A DNA stretch of 64,000 nt from Forficula auricularia (GCA_024734495.1 JALMQS010000028.1:62001-126000), one strand, 5' to 3'; positions 21,842 to 33,643 are shown, counted from the first letter of the stretch. The notes: a model not told the origin generated them from the letters alone. A program made the numbers and translations.

Positions 21842-21979
21842 TTATTCAGCTTATTTTTCAGAGATAACATTATGTCATGCAATTCGGAACTTGTTGTCGA
21901 TTGATTTTCAAGGTGTAAAATATGTTAATTCAAAGTCCCATAAAATGATGGACAATTTGAATAGATATTACATTCAACA

Positions 21980-23221
21980 GCGACACTAACAAAAAGAGAC
22001 TCACTGTGGTGCAGAACAACGCCCTGCGCCTGGTCTGCGGTGCGGCTGTCTCGACTCCCATCACGGCTCTTGAAAGTCAGACGCAGACCGAGCCGCTTGA
22101 GGCTAGGCGGGACGGGGCCTTATTGAGGTTCTTCGAAAGATCTCACAGAGTCGGTGACAAATTCTGGGAGAGATACCGCACTGCCAATGGACGACTCAAA
22201 ACTCAAACTACGCCGTTGACTAGGGCGCTAGAACTCCAGCAAAAATACCAGATAAACACAGGAGAACGTCTGTTATTCCGAAGACCTGAACCCCCTCGAG
22301 ATGGACCTGACCTGCCGGTTTGCCTGCTTCTGCCAGGCATTGAGGACCGCAAGGCAGATGTTTCCCCTCACCTACTGAAGGCCGCAGCTCTGGAAATGCT
22401 TGCTTCCGACTATCCGCAGACGGAGTGGACCCATGTCTACACCGATGGGTCAGCCATTGGTGATAAATGCGGGGCGGGCTTTTATACAACCTTCCTTCAG
22501 GGCTCTGTCCCGGTGGGGAGACTTGGAACTAATTTTGACGGTGAGGTGGCCGCTATCGGTGAGGCTGCGGAGAGGCTGCTAGCCCTTCCCCGGCTGGGGA
22601 ATATTGTGGTGTTGTCGGACTCGACGGCTGCACTACAGGCCATCTCATCCCCCTCTCTACAAGAAAACGAAATTGTCTCACAGTGCCAGAAGCGTCTCCT
22701 TCGGCTCCAAGAAAGGGCAGATGTCCGCCTTCAGTGGATCCCAGGACACTGCGACATTTATGGCAACGATCGAGCTGACCAGCTCGCTAAAGCTGGGTGC
22801 CTCCTTCCACAGGAGGACCGAGCTGTTGCTTACCAAACTATCTGCGGTATCATCACTGCAACTATTAGAGGGGCGATTAGGGCTGACTGGGAGGCAGCCG
22901 CTGTTGGCAAAAGATGGGAACCGATAGTCAAATCCAACCCCATCCCCAACAACCTGCCAAGGGAAGTCGCGGTTGCCACCTTTAGAATGGCTACCGGCCA
23001 TGATTACCTCCAGAGCCATCTGCACCGCATTGGTCTTGCTGACTCTCCTCTCTGCCCCTTATGTACAGAGGAGGAGGGAACGGCTGATCATCTCAAGAGA
23101 TGCGGTGCCCTGGAGGTGGTCGACGACGACTTAGAGGGACGGGCAAGGCTTTATTGGGCAGCACGGCGTCTAATGGCCGACCAGCCACGGACGGGCGTTG
23201 GATAAAGAAGAAAGAAGAAGA
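21980..23221 (+). mobile_element. 5'-truncated LINE with RNase H, 9-bp target duplication
   Basis: Flanked by ACATTCAAC at 21971-21979 and 23222-23230. Ends in an AAG-rich tail. Interrupts the outer hAT pseudogene in the opposite orientation. GC is visibly much higher than in its surroundings. Confidence 0.85.
22006..23205 (+). CDS. LINE ORF2 C-terminal part: RNase H domain and zinc-knuckle tail
   Basis: About 400 intact codons, open upstream to the truncation point. Residues 1-115 are the post-RT linker (QNNALRLVCGA motif). Residues 140-265 form an RNase H1-like domain: YTDGSA (Asp), GEVAAIGEAAERLL (Glu), LSDSTAALQAI (Asp) and GHCDIYGNDRADQLAKAG (His, Asp). The tail has a CPLC-H-C zinc-knuckle-like motif near 350. 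This order fits the I/LOA group of LINEs, which use RNase H during target-primed reverse transcription. The RT and endonuclease are missing, so it is a dead copy, but the lack of stops indicates a recent insertion. Confidence 0.9.
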   Translation: MVQNNALRLVCGAAVSTPITALESQTQTEPLEARRDGALLRFFERSHRVGDKFWERYRTANGRLKTQTTPLTRALELQQKYQINTGERLLFRRPEPPRDGPDLPVCLLLPGIEDRKADVSPHLLKAAALEMLASDYPQTEWTHVYTDGSAIGDKCGAGFYTTFLQGSVPVGRLGTNFDGEVAAIGEAAERLLALPRLGNIVVLSDSTAALQAISSPSLQENEIVSQCQKRLLRLQERADVRLQWIPGHCDIYGNDRADQLAKAGCLLPQEDRAVAYQTICGIITATIRGAIRADWEAAAVGKRWEPIVKSNPIPNNLPREVAVATFRMATGHDYLQSHLHRIGLADSPLCPLCTEEEGTADHLKRCGALEVVDDDLEGRARLYWAARRLMADQPRTGVG

Positions 23222-23530
23222 ACATTCAACTAAAGATAAACTAGCTTTATCGTCTTGAATCTCATCTTCACTGTCCTTCACGAATTTTCAATTCCATCCG
23301 ATTTTGTGCGTATTTTCTTCAGCCAGTTGTACAAAATAAAGTTTTATCCAGAGCTTTATGTAGAGATAGCCAGCTTGTTCTCATGTGTCGAATAATAGTG
23401 TCATAATCCAATTCCAAAAAATCAAAGCAAATTTTAGTTTATTAATTCTTTTAGAGCTAATAGAAAATTCATATATTTTTAATACCAAGTTTTTAACATC
23501 GAGAGACATGCGTATAATATACATATTTTT

Positions 23531-23925
23531 GTACATATTCAATTTTACTTACACAACCCGGAGAAATAATAATTAAACCCGGAGCCCGAAGATATTTCAC
23601 TGAAACCCGGAACCTAGTTGGGCCACTAAATATTTGAAAACTAACCCCTTCTTCAGCTTCTAAAAAATTCCATTGAACCAGGAGGATCATTTAACGTGAG
23701 ACTCTCATAGAGTCAACTTGTAATATAATTGCAATTTTAAAACTGTTTACATACTAATCGATCCTTATTTTGCTACCATGGTGAATAGGTAAAATGTTAT
23801 TAAATACAATATTTTTTAATTAAAAGATAAATATATTTTTATTTGTTGATAGATCAAGAGTCTATTTTTTATCTTATTTTTCTCCCTATGGGTCTCGCAG
23901 ATAATCAATAGTTTACTGTAGTCAT
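23531..23925. other. No recognised feature
   Basis: AT-rich, with a short 'acccggag' repeat (23558, 23578, 23604). No coding sequence recognised. Confidence 0.4.
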
Positions 23926-24140
23926 GGGCATAATTAGGGGGTGGGGCAGTGACCCTCCTACAAAACTCATTGCCCCCTTAGACAAATCAACTAACTTTTT
24001 AGTAAAATTTACAAATTTTGGAAGTAACGAAATAATTTAATCTGATGCCTCGTAATAATGGAGTTTCGATTTTTCTAAGGGACTAATGAATTTTGTAAGG
24101 GGGCACTGCTCCCAATGCCCTCCCCTAGCTACGCTCAAGC
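23926..24140. repeat. Small inverted-repeat MITE
   Basis: Arms 'ggggcagtgaccctcc' and 'gggggcactgctccc' with outer 'gggcataattagggg' / 'cccctagctacgctc' ends. Non-coding; superfamily uncertain. Confidence 0.55.
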
Positions 24141-24175
24141 CCCTCTCCTCCAAAAAATCTATAATGCTTCGGTAA

Positions 24176-24790
24176 AGTAATTTTTACTTTATTCAATGCG
24201 AAGCATGGAAGAAAGTATTGGAATCGCTCTCGCGGCAAGCGCGACTTCAAAGGGTCCTCAGGTAAAGACTACGGAACCCATAGACTCAATTAAGGTCACA
24301 AATTGAAGTATTCAATGAGATTGAATTTTAGCACGTGACGGTTTTGCCAAAAATTACCTGGAATCTCGCCGAGAGGCCAAAAAGTGCCATTTTTTTTGGA
24401 AGTGCGTGGGGATGGATGGATGGATGTATGTATGTGTGTTATCGTTTTTTTCGTCCACGAATTTTTCCACACCGTTGCACCGAATGAATTGAAATTGAAA
24501 ACCTACCAGTATTTTAACAAAATGAAGCGCTGATTAGTTTTTGGTACATATCGGTCCGCAAACATTAGTACTTTATTTCAGTACTTTTTTAGTTTTTTCT
24601 AAATATCTTGAAAATGACTTAACCAATTTTGATGAAATTTAATATCCTAATTAAGTACCTCGGGAACCACAAAAAAGGTTAAATAAAGTTTTTGGTAAAA
24701 TTATATTTTAAAGTACTTTACTCTAGAACATATTAATATTTCAAATGAATTTGGATAAAGTTTAGCAACGATCCGTTGCAGTTTATTTTA
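24176..24790 (+). repeat. 'Actttatccaatgcgaagc' dispersed element, complete copy
   Basis: Begins 'ttttactttattcaatgcg', contains 'cgcgacttcaaagggtcc', 'gtgacggttttgcc', an ATGG microsatellite and 'ccacaccgttgcacc', and ends 'gcaacgatccgttgcagtt'. Also at 33.64, 39.55, 56.67 and 57.48 kb. No coding capacity; class unknown. This copy serves as an uninterrupted reference for the split copy at 33.6/36.3 kb. Confidence 0.75.
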
Positions 24791-25169
24791 AAATTAAATT
24801 GATGTGGCTATCTACATAACTTTATACATTATACATCTGCCCTCTTATATTTAATAAAATAATATATAATCATTTACGAAAGAACCCCCTTTCCTCCTGT
24901 CCCCCAAAAAATCTATAATGCGTCTGTAAAATATTTTTTATTAAATAAACTGATATGACATAATCATAAGTGTCCATTTAATCTTTATTATAAAAATAAA
25001 TAATAAATTGCAGTACATTATTCTATTTAAAATCTTTATTTTACTTGATAGAGTTTTTTCTTTAGGAGACGGACTGGTATAAATATGCAATTGGATGTTG
25101 ATGAAAGCAGTCCACGGTGGTTGTAAAAAAATAAGACTATAGAGGTTTTATTATTTTACATTTATTTGT

Positions 25170-25212
25170 TAAACCGACGTTTCGGAGATTTATTCTCTCC
25201 TTCTTCAGGGTA
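25170..25212 (-). ncRNA. Hammerhead ribozyme-like motif, class 1, intact core
   Basis: Minus strand: CTGAAGA (25208-25202), A, GGAGA/TCTCC stem with AT-rich loop, GAAACGTC (25183-25176), GG. Stem III is the minimal ACGT, so activity may need dimers. Confidence 0.7.
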
Positions 25213-25404
25213 ACAAAAAGTCAATGAAAGTAGTTCAAATCATAATTACTTTCTGTCTCCTTTGACAATGCCAAAAAACATTATAAAATTTTTTCATCTC
25301 GAATAGAAATAAAGTAAAAAGCAATTAAAAATTTTTATAATGTTTTTTTGGCATTGTCAAAGGAGACAGAAAGTAATTATGATTTGAACTACTTTCATTG
25401 ACTT

Positions 25405-25452
25405 TTTGTTACCCTGAAGAAGGAGAGAATAAATCTCCGAAACGTCGGTTTA
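25405..25452 (+). ncRNA. Hammerhead ribozyme-like motif, class 1, intact core
   Basis: Mirror of the copy at 25170: CTGAAGA (25414-25420), A, GGAGA/TCTCC, GAAACGTC (25439-25446). GTTACC upstream and GGTTTAAC downstream form stem I with a small bulge. Confidence 0.7.
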
Positions 25453-25817
25453 ACAAATAAATGTAAAATAATAAAACCTCTATAGTCTTATTTTTTTACA
25501 ACCACCGTGGACTGCTTTCATCAACATCCAATTGCATCTTTATTTTACTTTTAGGATTAATTAAAAACTTGATAAATTTTTAAATTTAATAAGATTTATT
25601 CCTTATGTTTGTGATGAACCTAGATCTAGTCTATAACTTGCATTTTGATTTAAAAATATTTTAGAGCGAATTAATTTAATTAAACAGTCTTGCTCATAAT
25701 TAATATTTAGAATATCTAGCGCGCTAGAGCAGTATATATTCTACATATTAAAAAACTCTAATGAAGAAACATTTTGATATTTTAATTTCCTAAAAGAAAG
25801 TTTATGATTTATTAACT

Positions 25818-26510
25818 TTTAAGGAGATAGGTGTTGGTTCTAGGTGAAACATTTTAATATAATAATAAAACTTGAGCAAGATGCGAGGTAGGTTTCACAA
25901 AAAAATAAATAAAACAAAATTAAGTTTTGAATTCGATATATAGTATCTCGGTGCTGAGACCATCCCCCTTCTAATAATAACCCTATCCCCATTCATTTCG
26001 AAAGAAAAAGACTTTAAATGGATCTCTTAGAATCCACCGAAATTAAAATAGCTCTCTCAAAAAATTCAAATATTTTAAATAACCAATTAGAAGTGTATAA
26101 AAATACAATTATTGATTATATATTATAATAAATTAACTTAACATTCCTTCTATTGTTCTCATATTGAATATTGATATTAGGGTAACTGTACCTACCCTTT
26201 TCAGGTACTTTTACATTCCTTCTTATAATAGCAGGCATAGTTTCCCAGCTGGTTAAAAACTCAATTGTTCTATTTGTTGAAAATATTAATTCTTAGTACA
26301 CTTTCTCCTCTTGCCCTTACCTTCCCCTCACCACATATATTTTTAAAAATTGTTATTTATAAAATTATTTTTCCAATTTATAATCAGTTTTCTCTGACTC
26401 CTGAAGTTGGACTCACCCCGAAATATATCGAATTCAAAACTCAATTTTGTTTTATTTCTTTTTTTGTGAAACTACCTCGCATCTTGTTCAAGTTTTATTA
26501 TTCATGATTT
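25818..26510. repeat. Class 5 fold-back element
   Basis: Ends 'gatgcgaggtaggtttcac' (left) and its near-complement (right), with inner 'gaattcgatata' segments. The right arm has CTGAAGT, a weak stem and GAAATATATCG. The middle (25975-26390) is shared with 7.37-7.56 kb. Confidence 0.65.
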
Positions 26511-26689
26511 ATAATTAGCTTCGATAACTATTTAAGTAGGGTTTGGGGGAGTGGAAGTAATTCAAACTTGTCCTCCCCCCCAGGCAAAAGACCTAGATCC
26601 GGCTCTGCTAACATTATATGCATATTATAAAACTAAATAATAATTAGAATGTAAAAAGGGATCTTGGTCTAATTCCCCCTTATTTCCTT

Positions 26690-27110
26690 TTCCTTTATGA
26701 GTTAAAAGCTTTGGGCCTCAATCCTCCATCCTCAATTCGACCCCTTCGGCGACCAACTCTATTTCTCTTGTGGCAGCAACTTAATGTAATTGACACGTGT
26801 GCATTGGCGCCATTTGTAGAGGGAAAGTTGTTTTCGCTCCTGCGGTTCTTCTTTAAGAGGGTGACTTGGAGGAAAATACAGCCCCAGGCTGTTATTCCCG
26901 TTACTACGTGAGCATTTCTTGCATAATTAACAAGTTTCATTTTCCTTCGAAAGTTCAATAAAATATACTAGAAGGTATTCTCGATATGTAGCTATAGCGT
27001 AGCGTATGCTTATGCAGGGGTGGGTGTTAATGAGCAGAGGCGGCAAAGGCAAATTACCATGGGGAAGAATAAATCGTGATATTTCGGCCAGCCTCTCTCC
27101 CGTCAATGGG
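26690..27110. other. GC-balanced unique sequence, possibly conserved non-coding
   Basis: Not repeated elsewhere in the window and less AT-rich than its surroundings. Opposed open frames (66 and 87 codons) show no recognisable domain. It could be a regulatory element or an unrecognised exon. Confidence 0.3.
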
Positions 27111-27432
27111 GAAAACCATTTATTCCTTTAATTTCAACATCTCTGCAACTTGGGACATATATAACTCATAAAATTCACAAAATTAATCTATTAATACTCG
27201 TGGTTCGCTCGCTCTTTGGGGGCCAATCACAATTCAATTTACTTTTATGAAAATGGAAATTCCAATTCAATAGAAATATAAATTGTAATCGGGCAATGAA
27301 AAAATTCAATGGATTGTTCATTTTATACCGCTTTAAGTTTTAATTGATTTCTTTAATTTAGGCATCAAAATGCAAACGAATCAAGCGGAGGAAAAATATA
27401 AATCTCCTTTCTTTTTTAAATATTAATTTAAC

Positions 27433-27568
27433 CAGGGCTTAATTTCTTAAAAAAGGAACGTTTGGAAAAATAAGCGTCAATTCATATTCTTTAGCACTCC
27501 TAGTTCTTGATTGAGTAAAAAAGAACCAGAACGACTTTCCAGACCCTGGCCGTCGAAATTAAGCCCTG
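27433..27568. mobile_element. 136-bp hAT-like MITE
   Basis: Ends 'cagggcttaatttc' and 'gaaattaagccctg'. Flanking 8-mers AATTTAAC and ATTGGAAC match at five positions, consistent with an old 8-bp duplication. Confidence 0.65.
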
Positions 27569-27772
27569 ATTGGAACCTATTAAAAAATATTTAAAGGATG
27601 TATGACATGTACTGTTATCATGAATACTCTAATAGTTTAATTAGCTAATATAACGAGTTTTTGTGTTATCGACTTCAAAATTTCAGGAGGATCTTTAAAT
27701 TTTCAAATTATTATCCGTTATTTCAAATATTTTTATAAAAAACATTTTTTGTTTTGAAAGTATTGTATATTG

Positions 27773-28468
27773 CAGAGTGGGCCAACCTGCGGCTCGCGAG
27801 CCACATGCGGCTCTTTGAAGGATTATTTGTAGCTCTCGATATAGATTTCCAAGACTTGAAATATTTTAAATCGTCTCTAGATTTTTTTCTGAAACCATTT
27901 GAAATTAACATAATTCAAGGTGAGTTTTTCATTTCCAGTATAATTATGACCCAAAAAGCATCTGAAGAATTATAATTAATAGAGATGCAAGAAGATCAAG
28001 CTCTACAATTAAAATATAAGTCGACGTCGATTACCGAATTTTGGAAATTTGTAGCAGAATCGAAGTATCCTGAATTAAAAAAAGGGTGCTTGTCGAATTA
28101 TTTCAATATTCGGAACAACGTACTTATGTATCATTCTATTCCACTTTAAAATTCGTGAAATCCAAACACCGATCAGTAATTAACTAACCAGCATCTCAAA
28201 GAATTACTGAGAAGTGCTGTCACCAATTATTCACCAAATTTTAAAGAATTATCAAGAGAAGTGAAATAAATGTGTTTAATTTTTAATATTTAAATTCAAT
28301 ACACATATTTTGTACTTTTATTTATGTTTTCAATAAATATAATTTCTGTAAAAATAATTTTTTTAATATCTTTTTTGCATACCTTTTAAATACGTATTTA
28401 ATTGCGGCTCGCGAAACATTTCAAATTTTGAAAAATGGCTCGGACTATCAAGTAGCTTGGCCACCCTG
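27773..28468 (+). mobile_element. Small hAT element with perfect 8-bp target duplication
   Basis: 696 bp, ends cagagtgggccaa and ttggccaccctg, flanked by GTATATTG at 27765-27772 and 28469-28476. Subterminal 'gcggctcgcga' segments occur at both ends. The centre (27985-28270) keeps fragments of a hAT transposase C-terminus (KSTSITEFWKFVAESKYPEL and, in another frame, LKFVKSKHRSV). Internally deleted and non-autonomous. Confidence 0.88.
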
Positions 28469-28574
28469 GTATATTGGTTCTCGAAATGAAATAAAAATTG
28501 TTCCATAGTTTCAAGGGGCAATTAAAATGAATGATTTTTCCGAAAAGGGTGCCGATAGAAGGTTTGAAGTCCCT

Positions 28575-29040
28575 ACCTGGTATATATAGTATTCCAGTTC
28601 AAGCATGTCAACGACAAGTCCAGACGAGTTTTAGTCGAATAAAAATTGTTCTCGCTCAGGAATAAATAAAGGTGATTCGAGAATCTTTGAACTAATCCAT
28701 TTCTAAGAACTCTCAATATATATGATCGGAAATAACAAAAGTGCTATAGACAAGTCATAGCTTGCTTATAGCGTTATAGTAATAGAATTAGGAGAAATTA
28801 AAGATTTTCTTATAGGACCGACTGATTCATTTGTTCGATTTCCAACGCGGGGACTGTTGAGTTTATGTCATAAGAATTAATTACTGACTCCTACCCTCAT
28901 TCACACAAAGCTGTATCCATTTGGTGCGAAAGTCCTAAAATATATTTTTTAAAAACCTAATGTTAAATTTGGAAAATAACGAAAATGATGATGAAATTTG
29001 CAAAAAAAAAAAAAAAAACGAAGATTAAAATGAAATTTAA
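28575..29040 (+). repeat. Dispersed repeat, copy 1 (pairs with 32916-33420)
   Basis: Shares 'agacgagttttagtcgaat', 'taagaactctcaata' and 'ctatagacaagtcatagc'-type segments with 32.9-33.4 kb in direct orientation. No coding sequence. Confidence 0.6.
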
Positions 29041-29640
29041 AAAAATGAACAGCTTGTGACTATCATTCATAAATATACATAAATATTAATCCTACAACCA
29101 TCTGCTGATTTTCAAATGTATTATTGCCAAACATAAAAACTGCTTTAATAGAGATCAAGATTTATCTTTATAAAATTATCCACAATTTACCATAGAATTT
29201 ATTCAATTTTTTTCTGCAATTTTAATCTGACCCAGATTCTAGTTTTCATAAAACAAATCAAATGAAGTTTTAATAGAAATATTTTCTCTCTCTCTCTCTA
29301 TGCGAATTAAAATATTATTAGAGAGGTTAAATAATTGAATTTTTATTATATAAAGTAATAGAAGGGTATAAATTATAATTAGTTGATGAATGATATCTTT
29401 TATAATTATTAAAGGCAAATCTAAAATAATTTTCGTTCTTTCGAAATAATTTTTACAATAAATTAAAGGAAAAATTAAAAACTTTTTCTAGGGATGCTTT
29501 TAGTATATTTATGAGATTTGGTAATTTTTCCTCAATTTGACCAAACCAGTTAAAATTTAGTACCGAGATGCAGTTTATTAATACAAACAGGTCTGGAAAT
29601 TTCAGCTCATTAGTTATAGACGTTCAAAAGCTATATATTT
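29041..29640. other. AT-rich, no recognised feature
   Basis: Only a short (TC)n run near 29289. Confidence 0.4.
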
Positions 29641-29647
29641 TCATAAG

Positions 29648-29707
29648 GAAAAATAAATGAGGTTGTCTTCTGCTTGATGCAAATAAACGGACATATAGGT
29701 ATACACT

Positions 29708-29756
<49 letters not shown>

Positions 29757-29945
29757 ATTTATTTGTTAGAGACTATAATTTCGAAGGTTGGATTTTCTTC
29801 ATCACTCTTTTTAATTATAAATATTCTATCTGTTATTTCTCATGGATTCAAATACCCGATTGGATTAGGAAAATTCGTTTTGTTGTAATAGTAAGCTGGG
29901 CACTCAACAAACGAAGAACTACAACCTCATTGATTTCTCTTTATG
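29648..29945. repeat. Class 2 fold-back with (TA)n
   Basis: Outer ends 'gaggttgtcttctgcttg' and 'tacaacctcattgatttc' are inverted. A degenerate class 2 core on the minus strand (GTGATGA ... GAAATTATAGTC) lies at 29769-29805. A TA microsatellite occupies 29711-29755. Confidence 0.6.
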
Positions 29946-30287
29946 AATCATCAACTATGGTACTCTCAACATAATAAATATTTTCAATTATATATTCTCA
30001 GATAAAAATTCAAAGTTTTTTTCCTATTTTTGAAAGAAAATTTTAAACATAGAAATCTCAATATCTGTTTTGTAAATAGAAACATTTTGGCCAAGATCTT
30101 TCTATGTGCTTACGTTCTTGATTAATCTTGGGATTCAGACGATTGATATACAGATTCCCTCAAAACCCTCAATGATGCACAAAAACTACTTTGTCTTTAA
30201 CTGTAACCACGTCTTTCTCAAAAAGACCATATTTTTACGAAATTTTTTTCAAAATATTTTAAAGAAATCACAAGAAAATATAAAACT

Positions 30288-31375
30288 CTCTTAAGTTATG
30301 TTTATAAAAGGGTCCAAATTTTCAATAGAAATACACTTTAAATTTCTGAAAAAATCACAAAAGGTTATCTTGTATTAGATCCGTAATAGAATGGATTATT
30401 TTTAATTAAATGTCAGAAGAATTGTTTTTATCTCCTCTGAAATCGAACTTGAGTGCCAAAATTAGCATTTAAGGTCGTTTGGCTACCCTGTGAGGTCCAT
30501 TCCATCACGGATCTAATAGGTGACAACCTTTGTGTTTTTCTTAGAAATTTATTTCTATATCGGCAATTTGAACTTTTATATTCAATTTGGAAAATTTATT
30601 CCATCGCTCTTCGAGTTTTGAACAATTCGAAAGCTCAAGCGCCTTCTTACTACCTGACGTCCGAGCCTTCGGGGAGCGTCTCGTTTTATGATTAAAATTT
30701 ATATAGATATTAACTGAAAATAATAATATTTTTGAAAATAAATTGAAAATGCAAATAATTATAGAATAGGTATTAAAACAGTAAAATGAATTATATATTA
30801 CTTGTCAAAATTGTTCCCTTAAAGAAAAATAATATTGACAGTTGAAAGATTTCCAAAAAGCTATTATCGGCCATCTTGTTTGTTTGCTTTAACCTCCCCA
30901 CCCAAAGAGGCGCTGAGCGATGTTTCCTCGAAAAATATTTTTTATATGGCACTGGTATGATATCTATAAAAACACTCATGTATTTGAATGGGATGTTGTG
31001 TGAAAATTTCGAAGAAATCGGTCTTGAACTTTCGGAGATCCTTCAACGTATCACTTTAGCCTAAAAGTACATTTTTATTTATATAGAAGATAGAAGATAT
31101 GGCATGTGCTAGCTATGTGCTTAAATTTAGAATCACTACCCAACTAAAGATATAAGAAGGGTTCCACTTCACAAGGTTTCCAATTGGCCCAGATTGCTTA
31201 TTTGGGCACTCGGATTTGACTCTTCTGACATATAATTAAAACTAATCCATTTCATCACGGATCTAATAGATGACAACATTTTTCGATTTTACAGAAATTT
31301 AAAATCTATTTCAATTGGCCATTGGAACTCTTTTATAAAAAGAACTTAAGAGAATTTTAAATTTTCTTAAACACA
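30288..31375. repeat. 1.1-kb element with 135-bp inverted ends
   Basis: Arms 30288-30422 and 31237-31375 share 'cacggatctaatag'/'agatccgtaatag' and 'cttctgaca' segments. The interior has a partial copy of the arm (30480-30560) and no transposase. Class unknown. Confidence 0.55.
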
Positions 31376-31956
31376 ACTCTACAAAATATCTTTAGCCATT
31401 TTTTAGATATTTTGAAAAAACGAAGCAACGATTTTTTCATACACGATTACAATACTCCTCCATACCCCTGTAGTGGTAAAGTAAAACAATTAAAATTTTC
31501 TCCTTCCAAGCGTATAAAGCAATAAATCAAGAGACACTCTTTCCATATAATAAATTGAATATTAGTTGTTAATTAACAGTTAAATAAAAAATAATATCTT
31601 TTACTCTCTACACTTTTAATCGTTAATGATAAAATATCAATTTAACTGTTACATTATAGAGTTTTATTACAATTACGTGTTCCATTTAATGAAGATACTA
31701 TTGTTTTGCTTTTAATTAAATGGCTAAATCTACTTGCCACTCTATTATCACAACATAATTAGTAATAAAAAAATACTTTTACAATATTTTAATGAATCAA
31801 ATAGTTCGTACTTGTTGGCTCATATCAATTAAAATTACTTTTACTTCAATCTAATAATTAAAACCATACTGGAATTGTTTCAATTTATAGTCTATTTAAC
31901 CTTTAATGTTCACCTAGCACATTTCACATAGGTACTCTCTCTCTCTATCTCTTTTA
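31376..31956. other. AT-rich, no recognised feature
   Basis: No gene or repeat recognised apart from a short (TC)n near 31937. Confidence 0.4.
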
Positions 31957-32668
31957 AACCGAATTCAAAAAAGGAGGAGGTTCTCTATTCGACTGATTTT
32001 TTTTTTTTTTTTTGTGTCTATGTTACCTCATATCTGCGCCAATTGTGAACCGATTTTGAAAAAAAAATTTGCATTGGGTTCAGTCTACCTTCCGATTGGC
32101 CCCATTTTTTTCATAGGTATTAGACCTTTTTTGTTAGGTTTGTTTAGGCCTAACTTCTTTGTTTATGAACCGATTTCGATAATTCTTTTTTATTCGAAAG
32201 TGGGTATCTTAGGGATGGTGTCATATTAATTTGGTCAAGTTCTGATGATATGATCACTATTAATAACATCACTAAAAAGAAAAATAAAAATAATTTTTAA
32301 GAAAAAAATAAAACCGACTTCAAAAAATTAAATACAACAAATAAAATACACTAAAAGGTATAACATAATTATTATCTTATTTAGTTACAACTAAACGACG
32401 AAATATTAACATGAAATTACTTTTTGAAGTCGGTGCCAAACATATACCTTTTATAAATCGCACTCGATGGATCTTACTTAGTACGTTTGGAGGGTATGCT
32501 CGCTTATAGGTATAGTTTGTTTGGAACCGACTTCAAAAAGTAATTTCATTTTAATATTTCGTCGTTTAGTTGTAACTAAATAAGATAATAATTATTTTAT
32601 ACCGTTTTAGTGTATTTTATATGTTGCATTTAATTTTTTGAAGTCGGTTTTATTTTTTTCTTAAAAAT
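31957..32668 (+). repeat. 'Accgacttcaaaaa' family, full copy f
   Basis: Body plus terminal palindrome. Loop orientation as in copy c. Confidence 0.75.
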
Positions 32669-32915
32669 TATTTTTATAACAAAACTAAATGATTGTTTAC
32701 TAGAATATAGAATCAATGTTACTTCTGTCTAAAAGTTGAAGGAAGGAAGAAAAAGTCTTTTAGATTAACGTTTTGTAGGAAAAGTAATTAAAATTATTAT
32801 TTTTATAATTCAAAATTAGAGTACAAGCTTTTACTGGTGATTTAGACTTATAAGGAGAAATCAATGAGGTTGTACTCTGCTTGAGATTATAACAAAACGA
32901 ATTTAAACTCCTTGC

Positions 32916-33420
32916 CTGGTATATCTTCCAGTTCAAGCGCATGTCAAAGACAAGTTCAGACGAGTTTTAGTCGAATAAAAATTGTTCTCGGTGAGAATCT
33001 ATTAAAATAGAAATATTAAAGATGATTTGAGAATTTCTGGACTAACCTATTTCTAAGAACTCTCAATAAATATGATCGGAAATAACTAAGAGTGCTATAG
33101 ACAGGTTATAGCTTGCTTATAGCAATAGAATTATGAGAAATTTAAGATTTTCTTTTAGGACAGGCTGATTCATAGTGTAAGATGGTCAATCCATCTCAGG
33201 GATTGTGCAGTTTAAGTCACAAGTTTAAGGTCTAACTCCTACCCTCACTCACACAAAGCAGTATCCGTTTGGGTGAAAGGTCCCAAAATATACCATATAT
33301 ATAAAAAAAAACTATTGTTAAATTTGAAAAATAACGAAAAGGATGCTGTATTTGATGAAATTTTCAAAAAAAAAACAACGAAGATTAAAATAAAATTTCA
33401 AAAAATGAAGGGTACTTTTT
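32916..33420 (+). repeat. Dispersed repeat, copy 2 (pairs with 28575-29040)
   Basis: Direct repeat of the 28.6-kb segment, with a small inverted piece after it (33440-33540 mirrors 33270-33370). Confidence 0.6.
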
Positions 33421-33643
33421 TGGACAGCATCCCCTGGTTGAAAAGTCACCAACCGCCACTGACATCATATCAGCATCCTTTTCGTTATTTTTCAAATTTA
33501 ACATTAGTTTTTTCATAAATATGGTATATTTTGGGACCTTCCAGCTCAGGAATGTACAAAAATGAAGCCCTACATTTTTTTAAATCTTCGATTTTCATGC
33601 AAAATTCATCGATATAACCAAATTGTACGAATTTTTCATTTTT

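Larger units (their letters stand above)
19180..23530 (-). pseudogene. Outer hAT element, transposase pseudogene split by three insertions
   Basis: Minus-strand pieces at 23530-23231, 21970-21842 and 21548-21105 read in order like one hAT transposase: an N-proximal segment (LVLKIYEFSISSKRINKLKF, LSLHKALDK), a middle segment (ELHDIMLSLKNKLNN), then GLEDEFFSNKVNTGLDFL, NLYEDICLLINII and a broken C-terminal dimerisation motif. A hAT-like terminus (cagggccagattaag) at 19180 may be one end. The opposite end was not found. Several frameshifts; not functional. Confidence 0.65.
25047..25535. mobile_element. Class 1 ribozyme fold-back with 15-bp target duplication
   Basis: 489-bp nearly perfect palindrome flanked by ATCTTTATTTTACTT at 25032-25046 and 25536-25550. 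The left end has an extra 'ggagacggactggt' segment also seen at the Penelope 5' end. Both arms carry intact hammerhead cores. Confidence 0.85.

Noticed and set aside
22220..22489. Minus-strand open frames opposite the LINE
   Set aside because: They are antisense shadows of the GC-rich RNase H frame.
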